Part shown: positions 47,286 through 55,757 of the stretch, piece by piece
Layout: every line of letters starts with the position of its first letter
How positions within the stretch are numbered: the stretch's first letter is position 1
Origin: Rubrivivax sp.
GTDB taxonomy: Bacteria; Pseudomonadota; Gammaproteobacteria; Burkholderiales; Burkholderiaceae_C
NCBI GenBank assembly: GCA_020852865.1
Contig: JADYZZ010000072.1
Coordinates: forward strand, 1 to 64,000
Reading direction: 5' to 3'
DNA: 64,000 bases
Position numbers and translations under genes: made by a program
The notes under the pieces: model-generated
What the model was told of the DNA's origin: nothing
Database searches by the model: none
Seen by the model: the letters and a program-made list of their open reading frames with translations, nothing else

Positions 47286-48077
47286 TCAGTGTCCGCTGAA
47301 GCGGGGTTGGCGTTTCTCGACGAAGGCGCGCACGCCTTCGGCGGCGTCGTCGCTCGTGCGCAGCGGCTCGGCGTGGAACTGCTCGAGGCGCAGCGCCGCG
47401 TCCAGCGGCAGCGCCAGGCCCTGGTAGACCGCATCGCGCGCCGCGCGCACCGCCAGCGGGCCGTTGGCGGCAACGCGCGCGGCGATCTCGAGCGCGCGCT
47501 CGGGCAGCGCCTCGGCCGGCACGACCTGGCTCACCAGGCCCCAGCGCAGCGCGGCCTGGGCGTCGATCGGCTCACCGGTGAGGATCATCTCGAGCGCGAC
47601 GCCCAGCGGCAGTGCGCGCGGCAGCCGCTGCGTGCCGCCGGCCCCGGGCAGGATGCCGCGCCGGACCTCGGGCAGCCCGAAGCGCGCCGTCTGCGAGGCG
47701 ATGCGGATGTCGCAGGCGAGCGCGATTTCCAGACCGCCGGCCAGGCAGGCGCCGTTGATCGCGGCGATGGTCGGCTTGCGCGGGTCGAAGTTGCGCGTGA
47801 GGGCGCCCAGGCCCGGCTCGCGTTCGCCTTGCTCGCGCCGCTGCACGGGCGTCATCGAGCGGTAGTAGGTGCCGAGCTCCTTCAGGTCGGCGCCGGCGCA
47901 GAACGCTTCGGTGCCGGCACCGGTGAGCACCGCCACGCGCAGCGCGTCGTCGTCGCGAAAGCGCAGCCACTCGCGCTCGAGCGCCGCGCGCAGCTCGGCG
48001 TCGAGCGCGTTGCGCGCCTGCGGGCGGTCGATCGTCAGGATCAGCACGCCGTCGCGGACTTCGCGGCGCAGGCTCAT
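47286..48077 (-). CDS. Enoyl-CoA hydratase/isomerase (second of two)
   Basis: 263 residues, complete crotonase fold: TIDRPQARNALDAEL, GAGTEAFCAGADLKEL, NGACLAGGLEIALACDIRIAS, and the Glu-containing FGLPEVRRGILPGAGGTQRLPRAL. It is closer to standard hydratases than the first copy. Overlaps the upstream acyl-CoA dehydrogenase gene by 4 bp. Confidence 0.92.
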   Translation of the reverse strand: MSLRREVRDGVLILTIDRPQARNALDAELRAALEREWLRFRDDDALRVAVLTGAGTEAFCAGADLKELGTYYRSMTPVQRREQGEREPGLGALTRNFDPRKPTIAAINGACLAGGLEIALACDIRIASQTARFGLPEVRRGILPGAGGTQRLPRALPLGVALEMILTGEPIDAQAALRWGLVSQVVPAEALPERALEIAARVAANGPLAVRAARDAVYQGLALPLDAALRLEQFHAEPLRTSDDAAEGVRAFVEKRQPRFSGH

Positions 48078-49219
48078 CGTGCCACCAGGTTGTTCGACCG
48101 CGCGATCAGCTCGCGCATGATCTCGCTCGAACCCGCGCCGACGGTCATCGCGAGTGCGTCGCGATGCAGCCGCGCGACGAGCGACTCCTCCATGTAGCCC
48201 TGCCCACCGAGGATCTGCGCGCATTCGGCGGCGGCGTGGCGCGCCGTCTCGGTGGCGAACAGCTTGGCCATCGAGACCTCGGACGGCGCCGCGCGGCCGC
48301 GCACGTACAGATCGACGGCGCGCACGGTCAGCACCTCGGCCGCCTCGATGCGCGTGAGCACGTCGGCCAGGCGATGCTGCCAGACCTGGAATGCGAGCAG
48401 CGGCTGCCCGAAGGCGCGCCGGTTGTGACCCCAGTCGCGCGCCTCGTCGAACAGCAGCCGCGCATGGCAGCAGGCCATCACCGCGAGCACCAGGCGCTCG
48501 CCTTCGAAGCCCGACATGATCATGCCGAAGCCCTCGTTCTCGGCGCCGAGCAGGTTGGCCGCCGGCACACGGCAGCCCTCGAAGAACAGCTCGGCGGTGT
48601 CGGAGGCATGCGTGCCGAGCTTGCGCAGGCGCCGGCGCGTCAAACCCGGGCTGTTGCCCGGCACGACGATCATCGAGATGCCGCGTGCGCCGGGCCCGCC
48701 GGTGCGCACCGCCCGCGTGATGTAGTCGGCGATGGTGCCGTTGCTGATGTAGAGCTTGGAGCCGTCGATGACGTAGGCGTCGCCGTCGCGCACGGCGCGT
48801 GTGCGCAGGCTGGCGACGTCGCTGCCGGCGTCGGGCTCGGAGACGCCGAGCGCGCCGATCAGCCGGCCCTCGGCGGCGCCGCGCACGTAGTGCGCGCGCA
48901 GCGCCGGCGAGCCGTAGCGGTCGATCAGCATGGTGGCGAACTCGGCGTGCGCCATCACCGCCACCGGCACGCCGATCGAACCGCAGCGCATCAGCTCCTC
49001 GAGCAGGACCACCGTGTACCAGAAGTCCTGGCCGCCGCCGCCGTGCTCGGGCGCGAGCCTGAGACCGAGCACGCCCAGCTGCGCCAGGTCGGTGAACAGG
49101 CTGCGCGGCACCTCGCCGGCGGCCTCCCAGGCCAGCACCCGGGGCGTCACGCGGTCGCGCACGTAGTCGCGCAGCGAACGGCGCAGCAGCTCCTGTTCCT
49201 CGTTCCAATCGCGGTGCAC
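48074..49219 (-). CDS. Acyl-CoA dehydrogenase (second of two)
   Basis: 381 residues from GTG 49219, which has GGGGAG 6 nt upstream; ATG 49255 lacks a site. SEPDAGSDVASLRTRA and YISNGTIADYITRAVR match the FAD and substrate regions. The C-terminal catalytic position reads TVGAGSSEIMREL, lacking the usual Glu, while helix G carries GFEGERLVLAVMA; in the isovaleryl/long-chain subgroup the base Glu sits there. First gene of the leftward operon. Confidence 0.9.
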   Translation of the reverse strand: MHRDWNEEQELLRRSLRDYVRDRVTPRVLAWEAAGEVPRSLFTDLAQLGVLGLRLAPEHGGGGQDFWYTVVLLEELMRCGSIGVPVAVMAHAEFATMLIDRYGSPALRAHYVRGAAEGRLIGALGVSEPDAGSDVASLRTRAVRDGDAYVIDGSKLYISNGTIADYITRAVRTGGPGARGISMIVVPGNSPGLTRRRLRKLGTHASDTAELFFEGCRVPAANLLGAENEGFGMIMSGFEGERLVLAVMACCHARLLFDEARDWGHNRRAFGQPLLAFQVWQHRLADVLTRIEAAEVLTVRAVDLYVRGRAAPSEVSMAKLFATETARHAAAECAQILGGQGYMEESLVARLHRDALAMTVGAGSSEIMRELIARSNNLVAR

Positions 49220-49255
49220 GGCATCTCCCCGTCGGGCGGGCTGGCCGACCCGCAT

Positions 49256-49287
49256 TTATCGAACGATACTCAGTTTTCGTGCGATAA
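49256..49287. promoter_or_regulatory. Candidate TetR operator and promoter in the divergent region
   Basis: TTATCG and CGATAA form the outer arms of a 32-bp inverted repeat whose centre is ACGATACTCAGTTTTCGT (49263-49280). GATACTCAGTTTTC differs by one base from the core at 61413-61426. GATAAT at its right edge may be a -10 box for the rightward operon. It lies between operons running in both directions. Confidence 0.55.
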
Positions 49288-49359
49288 TCAAGTCAACGCG
49301 ACCCTGCGGTCGACCCGGGTCGGCCCGGGCCGGGCACGCCATCCTCCACGACGCCCGAA

Positions 49360-50490
49360 GTGAACAAGATCGCCATCGCCGGCATCGGACACACCGCCTT
49401 CGGCCGGCTCGCCGGCCGCAGCGCGCTCGAGCTCGAGGCCGAGGCCGCGCGCCTGGCGGTCGCCGACGCGGGCTTCGCGCCCGGCGACATCGACGGCCTC
49501 GTCACCGACCCGGGTGCAGCCCAGGGCGTGCTGCAGGGCATCGAGCCGCATTACCTGCGCCTGGGTCGCGCGCTCGGCCTCGACCCCGACTTCGCCGGCA
49601 CCGAGATCCTCGGCGGGGCGTCGAGCGCGGGCAGCATCCAGCGCGCCGCGCTCGCCATCGAAGCCGGGCTGTGCACGGTATGCCTGTGCGTGTACGGCGA
49701 CACCGCGCTCTCGGCTTCGGGCGCATACGCCTACGGCCGCGGCGACGAGGCCGCCTACGGCTTCTTCGGTGCCGCCGGCCTGCACGCGCTGGCCGCGCAG
49801 CGGCACATGGCGCGGCACGGCACCCGCCCCGAGGCCCTGGCCGAGGTGGCCGTCGCCGCGCATGCGCACGCCGCACGCACGCCGCACGCGCAGTCCAGGG
49901 GCAAGCTCGACATGGACGGCTACTTCGCCTCGCGCATGCTGGTCGAGCCGCTGCGCCGCGCCGACTGCTGCCTGATCTCGGACGGCGCAGCCGCCGTCGT
50001 CGTCTGTTCGGTCGAACGTGCGCGCGACGCGCGCCCGCGCCCGGTGCGGCTGCTCGGCATGGGCCAGGCGCACAGCCTGGGCACGATCACGAATCCGACC
50101 CATTTCGACACGCTGCCGGCGGCGCGCTGCGGCCCGCGTGCGCTGGCGCGCGCCGGCCTGAGCGCGGCCGACGTCGACGTCGCGCTGCTGTACGACTGCT
50201 TCACGATCGTCGTGCTGATGCAGCTCGAGGCCTACGGCTTCTGCGCGCCCGGCGAGGCGGGCGAATTCGTCGCCGGCGGCCGCATCGGCCCGGGCGGCAC
50301 GCTCGCGGTCAACCCGAGCGGCGGTCTGCTCGCCGAGGGCTATGGCGGCGGCATGCTGCACGTCGTCGAGGCGGTGCGCCAGTTGCGCGGCGAAGCGGGC
50401 TTGCGCCAGGTGCCCGATGCCCAGGTGGCGCTGGTCAGCGGCCACGGGCTGGGAATGAACACGCACGCCACGCTGATCCTGGGGCGCTGA
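49360..50490 (+). CDS. Cys-less thiolase-like (Ltp-type) protein
   Basis: 376 residues from GTG 49360. It has the thiolase fold of the lipid-transfer/SCP2 group: IGHTAFGRLAGRS, FAGTEILGGASSAGSIQRAALAIEAG, NPSGGLLAEGYGGGMLHVVEAV and GHGLGMNTHATLIL. The usual nucleophilic Cys near residue 90 is replaced (GGASSAGS), so classical thiolysis is unlikely. The adjacent DUF35 gene suggests an aldolase complex of the Ltp2-ChsH2 type that shortens side chains by retro-aldol cleavage. First gene of the rightward operon. Confidence 0.85.
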   Translation: MNKIAIAGIGHTAFGRLAGRSALELEAEAARLAVADAGFAPGDIDGLVTDPGAAQGVLQGIEPHYLRLGRALGLDPDFAGTEILGGASSAGSIQRAALAIEAGLCTVCLCVYGDTALSASGAYAYGRGDEAAYGFFGAAGLHALAAQRHMARHGTRPEALAEVAVAAHAHAARTPHAQSRGKLDMDGYFASRMLVEPLRRADCCLISDGAAAVVVCSVERARDARPRPVRLLGMGQAHSLGTITNPTHFDTLPAARCGPRALARAGLSAADVDVALLYDCFTIVVLMQLEAYGFCAPGEAGEFVAGGRIGPGGTLAVNPSGGLLAEGYGGGMLHVVEAVRQLRGEAGLRQVPDAQVALVSGHGLGMNTHATLILGR

Positions 50491-50492
50491 GC

Positions 50493-50906
50493 ATGGATCT
50501 CATATCGGGCAACGCCGCCGCCGACGCCGCGACCCGGGCGCTCGAAGCGGCGCATTGCGCCGACTGCGGCCATCTGTTCCTGCCGCTCGCTGCGGTGTGC
50601 CCGCGCTGCTGGTCCGCGCGGCTGGACCGGCGCGCGCTCTCGGGCTACGGCGAGGTGGCCACCTTCACCGTCTATCGCCAGCAATACCACCCGGACTTCC
50701 CGCCGCCCTATGTCCTCGCCGTCATCGCGCTGCGCGAAGGGCCGCGCATGATTTCCAACGTCGTCGACTGCGCGCCCGAAGCGGTGCGCATCGGCATGCC
50801 GGTGCGCGTGTGCCGGCGCCTGCGCGGCGGCCGACTCCTGCCCCTGTTCGTGCCGGCAGCCGGCGCGAGCGATCCCGCCCACCCGAACCCGCAAGGCAAG
50901 ACATGA
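50493..50906 (+). CDS. Zn-ribbon/OB-fold DUF35-type protein
   Basis: 137 residues: rubredoxin-like zinc ribbon CADCGHLFLPLAAVCPRC, then the OB-fold (GEVATFTVYRQQYHPDFPPPYVLAVIALREGPRMISNVVDC). DUF35 proteins partner Cys-less thiolase-like enzymes, to which this gene is adjacent (2 bp). Overlaps the next gene as ATGA. Confidence 0.88.
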   Translation: MDLISGNAAADAATRALEAAHCADCGHLFLPLAAVCPRCWSARLDRRALSGYGEVATFTVYRQQYHPDFPPPYVLAVIALREGPRMISNVVDCAPEAVRIGMPVRVCRRLRGGRLLPLFVPAAGASDPAHPNPQGKT

Positions 50907-51757
50907 CGAGCACTCCCGCGCGGCGCGCCCGCCGCCACCACATCGGCGAATTCGTCGCCTCGGGCGACTGGAGCGACTACTGGAGCACCGCCATCAGCCG
51001 CGCCGGCCAGGGCCGCATCCTGGTGCGCGGCTATCCGGTCGAGGAAGTGATCGAGCGGCTCAACCACACCGAGGTCGCCTATCTGGTGCTGCGCGGCGAG
51101 CTGCCCGACGCGCGCCAGACCGCCCTGTTCGACCTCGTGCTGCGCTGCGGCGTCGACCAGCAGTTCGTCAGCGCCGCGGTGGGCGCGGCACGCTTCACCG
51201 CATCGGCCTTCCCCGATTCGCCGATTCCGGCGCTGGCCAGCGGCCTGCTCGCCTCGGGCTCGGTCACCGGTTCGCCGCAGGAGCCGGCCCAGATGCTGAT
51301 CGAGGCGGTAGCCTGGCAGCTTCCCGAGGCCGAGGCCGTCGCCCGCGTGATGCAGCTGTGGGGCGAGCGGCGCGGCCGCGTACCGGGCCTCGGGCACCCG
51401 ATGCACAAGACGGCCGAGCCGCGCGCCGTGACGCTGCGCCGCCTGGCGCTCGAGCTCGACGGCTGGCGTGCGCACGGTCGCATGCTCGACGCGGTCGAGG
51501 CGCACCTGGCGGCGGCCAAGGGCCGCAAGATCCCGATCAACCTGGCCGGCGCGCTGGGCGCCGTGCTGGCCGACCTCGGCTTCGAGCCGCTCGTCATCGG
51601 CGGGCTGGGCGCGCTCGGCTACGGCATGGCGCTCCTGGCCCACATCAGCGAGGAGATCCACGACGGCGTGCCGCTGCGCATCATCCCCGACGCGCTCGGC
51701 GCACATTACGACGGGCCCGAGGAACGCCACATCCCACCGCGGAGGACCGGAGCATGA
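50903..51757 (+). CDS. Citrate-synthase-superfamily (citryl-CoA-lyase-like) protein
   Basis: 284 residues, the short form of the citrate synthase fold. His is kept in RVPGLGHPMHKTAEPRAVTL, but where citrate synthases and ATP-citrate lyase carry an essential Asp (NVD), this protein reads KIPINLAGALGAVLADLG, with no Asp, and GHR is GHP. It is therefore unlikely to be a genuine citrate synthase; a lyase acting on another beta-hydroxy acyl-CoA is possible. Overlaps both neighbouring genes by 4 bp. Confidence 0.78.
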   Translation: MTSTPARRARRHHIGEFVASGDWSDYWSTAISRAGQGRILVRGYPVEEVIERLNHTEVAYLVLRGELPDARQTALFDLVLRCGVDQQFVSAAVGAARFTASAFPDSPIPALASGLLASGSVTGSPQEPAQMLIEAVAWQLPEAEAVARVMQLWGERRGRVPGLGHPMHKTAEPRAVTLRRLALELDGWRAHGRMLDAVEAHLAAAKGRKIPINLAGALGAVLADLGFEPLVIGGLGALGYGMALLAHISEEIHDGVPLRIIPDALGAHYDGPEERHIPPRRTGA

Positions 51758-53307
51758 AGCACCCGTATTCGCACTACCCGGCGCGCGCCGCGTGCCATTG
51801 GCCCGAGGGCGTCGCCGTGATCGACGGCGAACGCCAGCTCAGCTTCGCCGAGCTCGACGCCCAGGCCAGCATCGCCGCCGCCGCGCTCGTCGCGCGCGGC
51901 CTGCAGGTCGGCGAGCGCGTCGCCGTGATCCAGTTCAACTGCCTCGAGTTCGTCGTCGCGGTGATCGCGATCGCGCGCGCCGGCGGCGTGCTGTGCCCGA
52001 TGCTGGGCGCGCTCACCGAGCGTGAACACCGCTACATCGTCGCCGACAGCGACGCGCGCTTCGTGCTCGCGCTGACGCCCGAGCACCTCGAGCGTGCGCG
52101 CGCGGTGGCGCCAGCGCCGCAGGCCGCGCTGGGCCTCGGCGCCTTCGCGGGCGCCGCCGATCTGCTGGCCGCTGTCGGGGCGCCCGCGACGCTGCCCGCC
52201 TTCGATCGCCCGCCCGGGACGCTGGCGCAGATCCTCTACACCTCGGGCACCACCGGGCAGCCCAAGGGCGTGACGCACAGCTTCGCCTCGGTGTCGGCGG
52301 CGATGAACTTCTGGGCCACGACCTTCGGGCACCGGCCCGGCGAACGCGTGCTCGGGCAGCTCCCCTTGAGCCACTTCTGCGCGCGCGCGATGGACAGCGC
52401 CTGGATCGGCGGCGCGGCGCTGGTGATCCTGCGCGACCCGAGCCCCAAGCCGGTGATCGAGGCCATCGCGCGCCACCGCGTCGCCTTCATGCTCGGCGTG
52501 CCGACCTTCCTGCGCATGCTGCTCGACGATCCGGCCACCGAGGCGGCCGACCTGTCGAGCCTGCGCAACATCGTCTACGCCGCGGCGCCGGCCGCGCCCA
52601 CGCTTGTCGAGCGCGCGATCAGGCGCTTCGGCCCGGTGCTCAACACCGGCTTCGGGCAGACCGAGGCCTACGGTCTGTGCACCTACATGGGCCCGGCCGA
52701 GCATGCCGAGGCGCTGGCCGGCAAGCCCGAGCGCCTGACCTCGGTCGGACGCGAGTTCGGCGCCGCGCAGGTGATGATCCGCGCCGACAACGGCGAGTCC
52801 TGCGCGACGGGCGAAGTGGGCGAGATCTGCATCTGCGCGCCCTGGATGACGCCGGGCTTCTGGAAGAACCCCGAGCTCGACGCACGGCGCCTGGCCGGCG
52901 GCTGGCTCGCCACCGGCGACCTCGGCCGCATGGAGGCCGACGGTTACGTGTATCTGGCCGACCGCAAGGAAGACATGATCATCTCGGGCGGCTACAACGT
53001 CTACCCGGCCGAGGTCGAGCATGCGCTGGCCGCGCACGCGGCGGTGGCCGAATGCGGCGTCTTCGCGGTGCCCGACGACAAATGGGGCGAAGCCGTGCAC
53101 GCCGCGGTCGTGCTGCGCGCGGGCGCCCACGCGAGCGAAGCCGAGCTGATCGCCTTCGTCAAGGAGCGCGTGGCGTACTTCAAGGTGCCCAAGGCGGTGC
53201 ACGTCGTCGACGCGCTGCCCAAGACGCCGGTGGGCAAGATCATCCGCCGCGTGCTGCGCGAGCCCTACTGGGCCGGCCGCGCACGCGGCGTGCACGGCGC
53301 GGGGTAG
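51754..53307 (+). CDS. AMP-binding acyl-CoA ligase
   Basis: 517 residues. P-loop ILYTSGTTGQPKGVTHS, A5 region TGFGQTEAYGL, A7/A8 LATGDLGRMEADGYVYLADRKEDMIISGGYNVYPAEVE and catalytic Lys in KTPVGKIIRRVLR. It activates an organic acid to its CoA ester with ATP. ATG 51754 overlaps the stop of the upstream gene. Last gene of the rightward operon. Confidence 0.92.
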   Translation: MKHPYSHYPARAACHWPEGVAVIDGERQLSFAELDAQASIAAAALVARGLQVGERVAVIQFNCLEFVVAVIAIARAGGVLCPMLGALTEREHRYIVADSDARFVLALTPEHLERARAVAPAPQAALGLGAFAGAADLLAAVGAPATLPAFDRPPGTLAQILYTSGTTGQPKGVTHSFASVSAAMNFWATTFGHRPGERVLGQLPLSHFCARAMDSAWIGGAALVILRDPSPKPVIEAIARHRVAFMLGVPTFLRMLLDDPATEAADLSSLRNIVYAAAPAAPTLVERAIRRFGPVLNTGFGQTEAYGLCTYMGPAEHAEALAGKPERLTSVGREFGAAQVMIRADNGESCATGEVGEICICAPWMTPGFWKNPELDARRLAGGWLATGDLGRMEADGYVYLADRKEDMIISGGYNVYPAEVEHALAAHAAVAECGVFAVPDDKWGEAVHAAVVLRAGAHASEAELIAFVKERVAYFKVPKAVHVVDALPKTPVGKIIRRVLREPYWAGRARGVHGAG

Positions 53308-53329
53308 CGCCGAGGAGCCGCGCGGGGCG

Positions 53330-54508
53330 TCACTTGTCGCCGTAGTACATGAAGTCGGTGAGCAGCGCCCAGCGGCCCTTGTGCAACTGGGCCAGCGCGC
53401 TGCGCCGCGAGCCGAGGTGGTTGTCGGCGGCGAACGACATCGGCGAGGCGCCGAAGATATCGCGGTAGTCGCGGATGCGCTCGAGCCCGGCGACCAGCGC
53501 GTCGACGCTCAGATCGCGACCGGCGTTGGCCAGGCCCTGCGCCGCGAGCACGATCTGCGCATAGCCGACCACCGCCTCGATCGCCGCATCCTGGTTCGTC
53601 CTGGCCTTGTAGCGCTTCATCCACTCGAGCACCTGGGGCGAGGCGGTGTCGGCATAGGGCAGCGGCGTCACGACGCCGGCGTACAGCCCTTCGACCGCCT
53701 CCTTGCCGAGCGCCGGCACGGCGACCGAGTAGCCGGCCTGGCTCACGAGGAAGGCCGGATTCCAGCCGAGGTTGCGCGCCGCCGTCATCGCACCCACCGT
53801 CTCGCGCACGATCGTGCCCAGCACCACGAGATCGGCCTCGTCGGCCTTCAGGCGCGCGATCTGGCTGGAGAAATCGGTGGCGCCGCGCTTGTAGCTCTGC
53901 ACCGACACCGGCCTGACGCCGGCGGCCTCGAGCTGGTCGCGCACCGCCCTCAGGATCTCGCTGCCGAAGTCGTCGTCCTGGTAGAGCACGCCGATGCGGC
54001 CGTAGCGCCTGTTCGCCATCAGGTACTTCAGGCTGTTGCGCACGTCGTCGTAGTACGGCACGAAGGAGGCGAACTTCAGGTGGTTGAACGGCAGCGCGAA
54101 CAGCTCCGAGGGCGCGATCGGGAACAGGTGCGGCACGCCGCGCCTGAGCACGAGCGGCATGGTCGCGGCGGTGGTCACCGTGCCCATCGAGCCGATGACG
54201 GCGAAGACGCGGTCGCGCGTGAGCAGCTTCTCGGTGGCGAGCACGGCCTTCTTCGGGTCGTAGGCCATGTCCTCGACCACCAGCCGCAGCTTGCGGCCGT
54301 GGATGCCGCCGGCGGCGTTGATCTCGTCGACGGCCATCTCCATGCCGTTCTTGGCCGGCACGCCCCAGAAGTTGATCGGTCCGCTCAGGTCGAGCGTCGT
54401 GCCGAGCACGATCTCGGTGTCGCTCACGCCCTGCGTCTGCGCCTGCGCCGCCGGCACCAGCGCGGCGAGCGCCGTGCACGCCGCGACCAGCCATCTTGCG
54501 ATTCCCAT
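53330..54508 (-). CDS. Periplasmic substrate-binding protein of a Liv-type ABC transporter (copy 2)
   Basis: 392 residues with a signal peptide (MGIARWLVAACTALAALVPAAQAQT) and the Leu/Ile/Val-binding fold: TEIVLGTTLDLSGPINFWG, AVDEINAAGGIHGRKLRLVVEDMAYDPKKAVLATEKLLTRD, VGVLYQDDDFGSEIL. Very similar to the next protein (54555-55742), so a recent duplication is likely. In this family the ligands include amino acids but also aromatic and aliphatic acids. Confidence 0.92.
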   Translation of the reverse strand: MGIARWLVAACTALAALVPAAQAQTQGVSDTEIVLGTTLDLSGPINFWGVPAKNGMEMAVDEINAAGGIHGRKLRLVVEDMAYDPKKAVLATEKLLTRDRVFAVIGSMGTVTTAATMPLVLRRGVPHLFPIAPSELFALPFNHLKFASFVPYYDDVRNSLKYLMANRRYGRIGVLYQDDDFGSEILRAVRDQLEAAGVRPVSVQSYKRGATDFSSQIARLKADEADLVVLGTIVRETVGAMTAARNLGWNPAFLVSQAGYSVAVPALGKEAVEGLYAGVVTPLPYADTASPQVLEWMKRYKARTNQDAAIEAVVGYAQIVLAAQGLANAGRDLSVDALVAGLERIRDYRDIFGASPMSFAADNHLGSRRSALAQLHKGRWALLTDFMYYGDK

Positions 54509-54554
54509 GGTGCTCTCCTTGTCTGCTCTTGCGCCCCGCCCGCCCGGCCTCGGC

Positions 54555-55742
54555 TCAGTTCTTGTAGTGCATGAAGCCGCTCAGCGACACCCAGCGCCCG
54601 TTCCTGATCTGCGCGACGAAGCTCTGGCGCGACGCCAGGTGATCGGTCGCAGTGAACGAGATCGGCGGCGTGCCGAAGATGTTCTTGTAGTCGCGGATCT
54701 TCTCCAGGCCGGCGACCAGCGCGTCGACCGTCAGTTCGCGCCCGGCGTTGGCCATGCCGCGCGCGGCGGTGGAGATCAGCATGTAGCCGACGACGACCTC
54801 GAAGCTCGGATCCTGGTTCGCCCGTGCCCGGTAGCGCTTGATCCAGTCCAGCAGTTCGGGCGACGCGCCCTCGGCGTAGGGGATCGGCGTCATCGCGCCG
54901 GCGTACAGCCCCTCGGTGACCTCCTTGCCGAGTGCGGCCACCGCCGACGAGTAGCCGGCCTGGCTGGTGAGGAAGGTCGGCTTCCAGTCGAGGGTGCGCG
55001 CCGCAGCCATCGCGCCGATCGTCTCGCGCACGACGGTGCTCATCACCACGAGCTCGGCACCGTCGGCCTTCAGACGTGCGATCTGGCTCGAGAAGTCGGT
55101 GGCGCCGCGCTTGTAGCTCGTCGTCGACACCGGCTTCAAGCCGGCTTCGGCGAGCTGGTCCTGCGTCGCCTTCAGGATGTCGGCGCCGAACTCGTCGTCC
55201 TGGTAGAGCACGCCCACGCGGCTGAAGCGCTTGCTCGCCAGCAGGTACTTGACGCTGGTGCGCACGTCGTCGTAGTAGGGGGTGAAGTAGGCGAACTTCA
55301 GCCGGTCGAACGGCAGCGCGAACATCTCCGAGGGCGTGACCGGAAACAGATGCGGCAGGCCGCGCTTGAGCACGAGCGGCATCGTCGCCGCGCCGGTCAC
55401 CGTGCCCAGCGAGCCGACCATCGCGAAGACCTGGTCGCGCGTGAGCAGCTTCTGCGTCACGAGCACGGCCTTCTTCGGGTCGTAGCCCGAGTCCTCGACC
55501 ACCAGGCGCAGCTTGCGGCCGTGCACGCCGCCGGCGGCGTTGATCTCGTCGACCGCCATTTCCATGCCGCTGCGCAGCGCCGTGCCCCAGGTGGCGAGCG
55601 GGCCGCTGAAATCGAGATAGGTGCCGAGCACCACCTCGCCGTCGCTCACGCCCTGGGTCTGGGCGCCGGCGCTCGCGCCGTACAGCAGGGTCGCCGCGGC
55701 AGCCAGGGCCGCAGCGATGCGTTGCACGATCTTCCACTTCAT
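54555..55742 (-). CDS. Periplasmic substrate-binding protein of a Liv-type ABC transporter (copy 1)
   Basis: 395 residues from ATG 55742, which has GGAGG 8 nt upstream. Signal peptide (IVQRIAAALAAAATLLYGASAGA), then GEVVLGTYLDFSGPLATWG and AVDEINAAGGVHGRKLRLVVEDSGYDPKKAVL. It follows the CoA ligase gene in the transporter operon and should feed LivHMGF. Confidence 0.93.
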   Translation of the reverse strand: MKWKIVQRIAAALAAAATLLYGASAGAQTQGVSDGEVVLGTYLDFSGPLATWGTALRSGMEMAVDEINAAGGVHGRKLRLVVEDSGYDPKKAVLVTQKLLTRDQVFAMVGSLGTVTGAATMPLVLKRGLPHLFPVTPSEMFALPFDRLKFAYFTPYYDDVRTSVKYLLASKRFSRVGVLYQDDEFGADILKATQDQLAEAGLKPVSTTSYKRGATDFSSQIARLKADGAELVVMSTVVRETIGAMAAARTLDWKPTFLTSQAGYSSAVAALGKEVTEGLYAGAMTPIPYAEGASPELLDWIKRYRARANQDPSFEVVVGYMLISTAARGMANAGRELTVDALVAGLEKIRDYKNIFGTPPISFTATDHLASRQSFVAQIRNGRWVSLSGFMHYKN

Positions 55743-55757
55743 GTCTGCCACCTCCGT

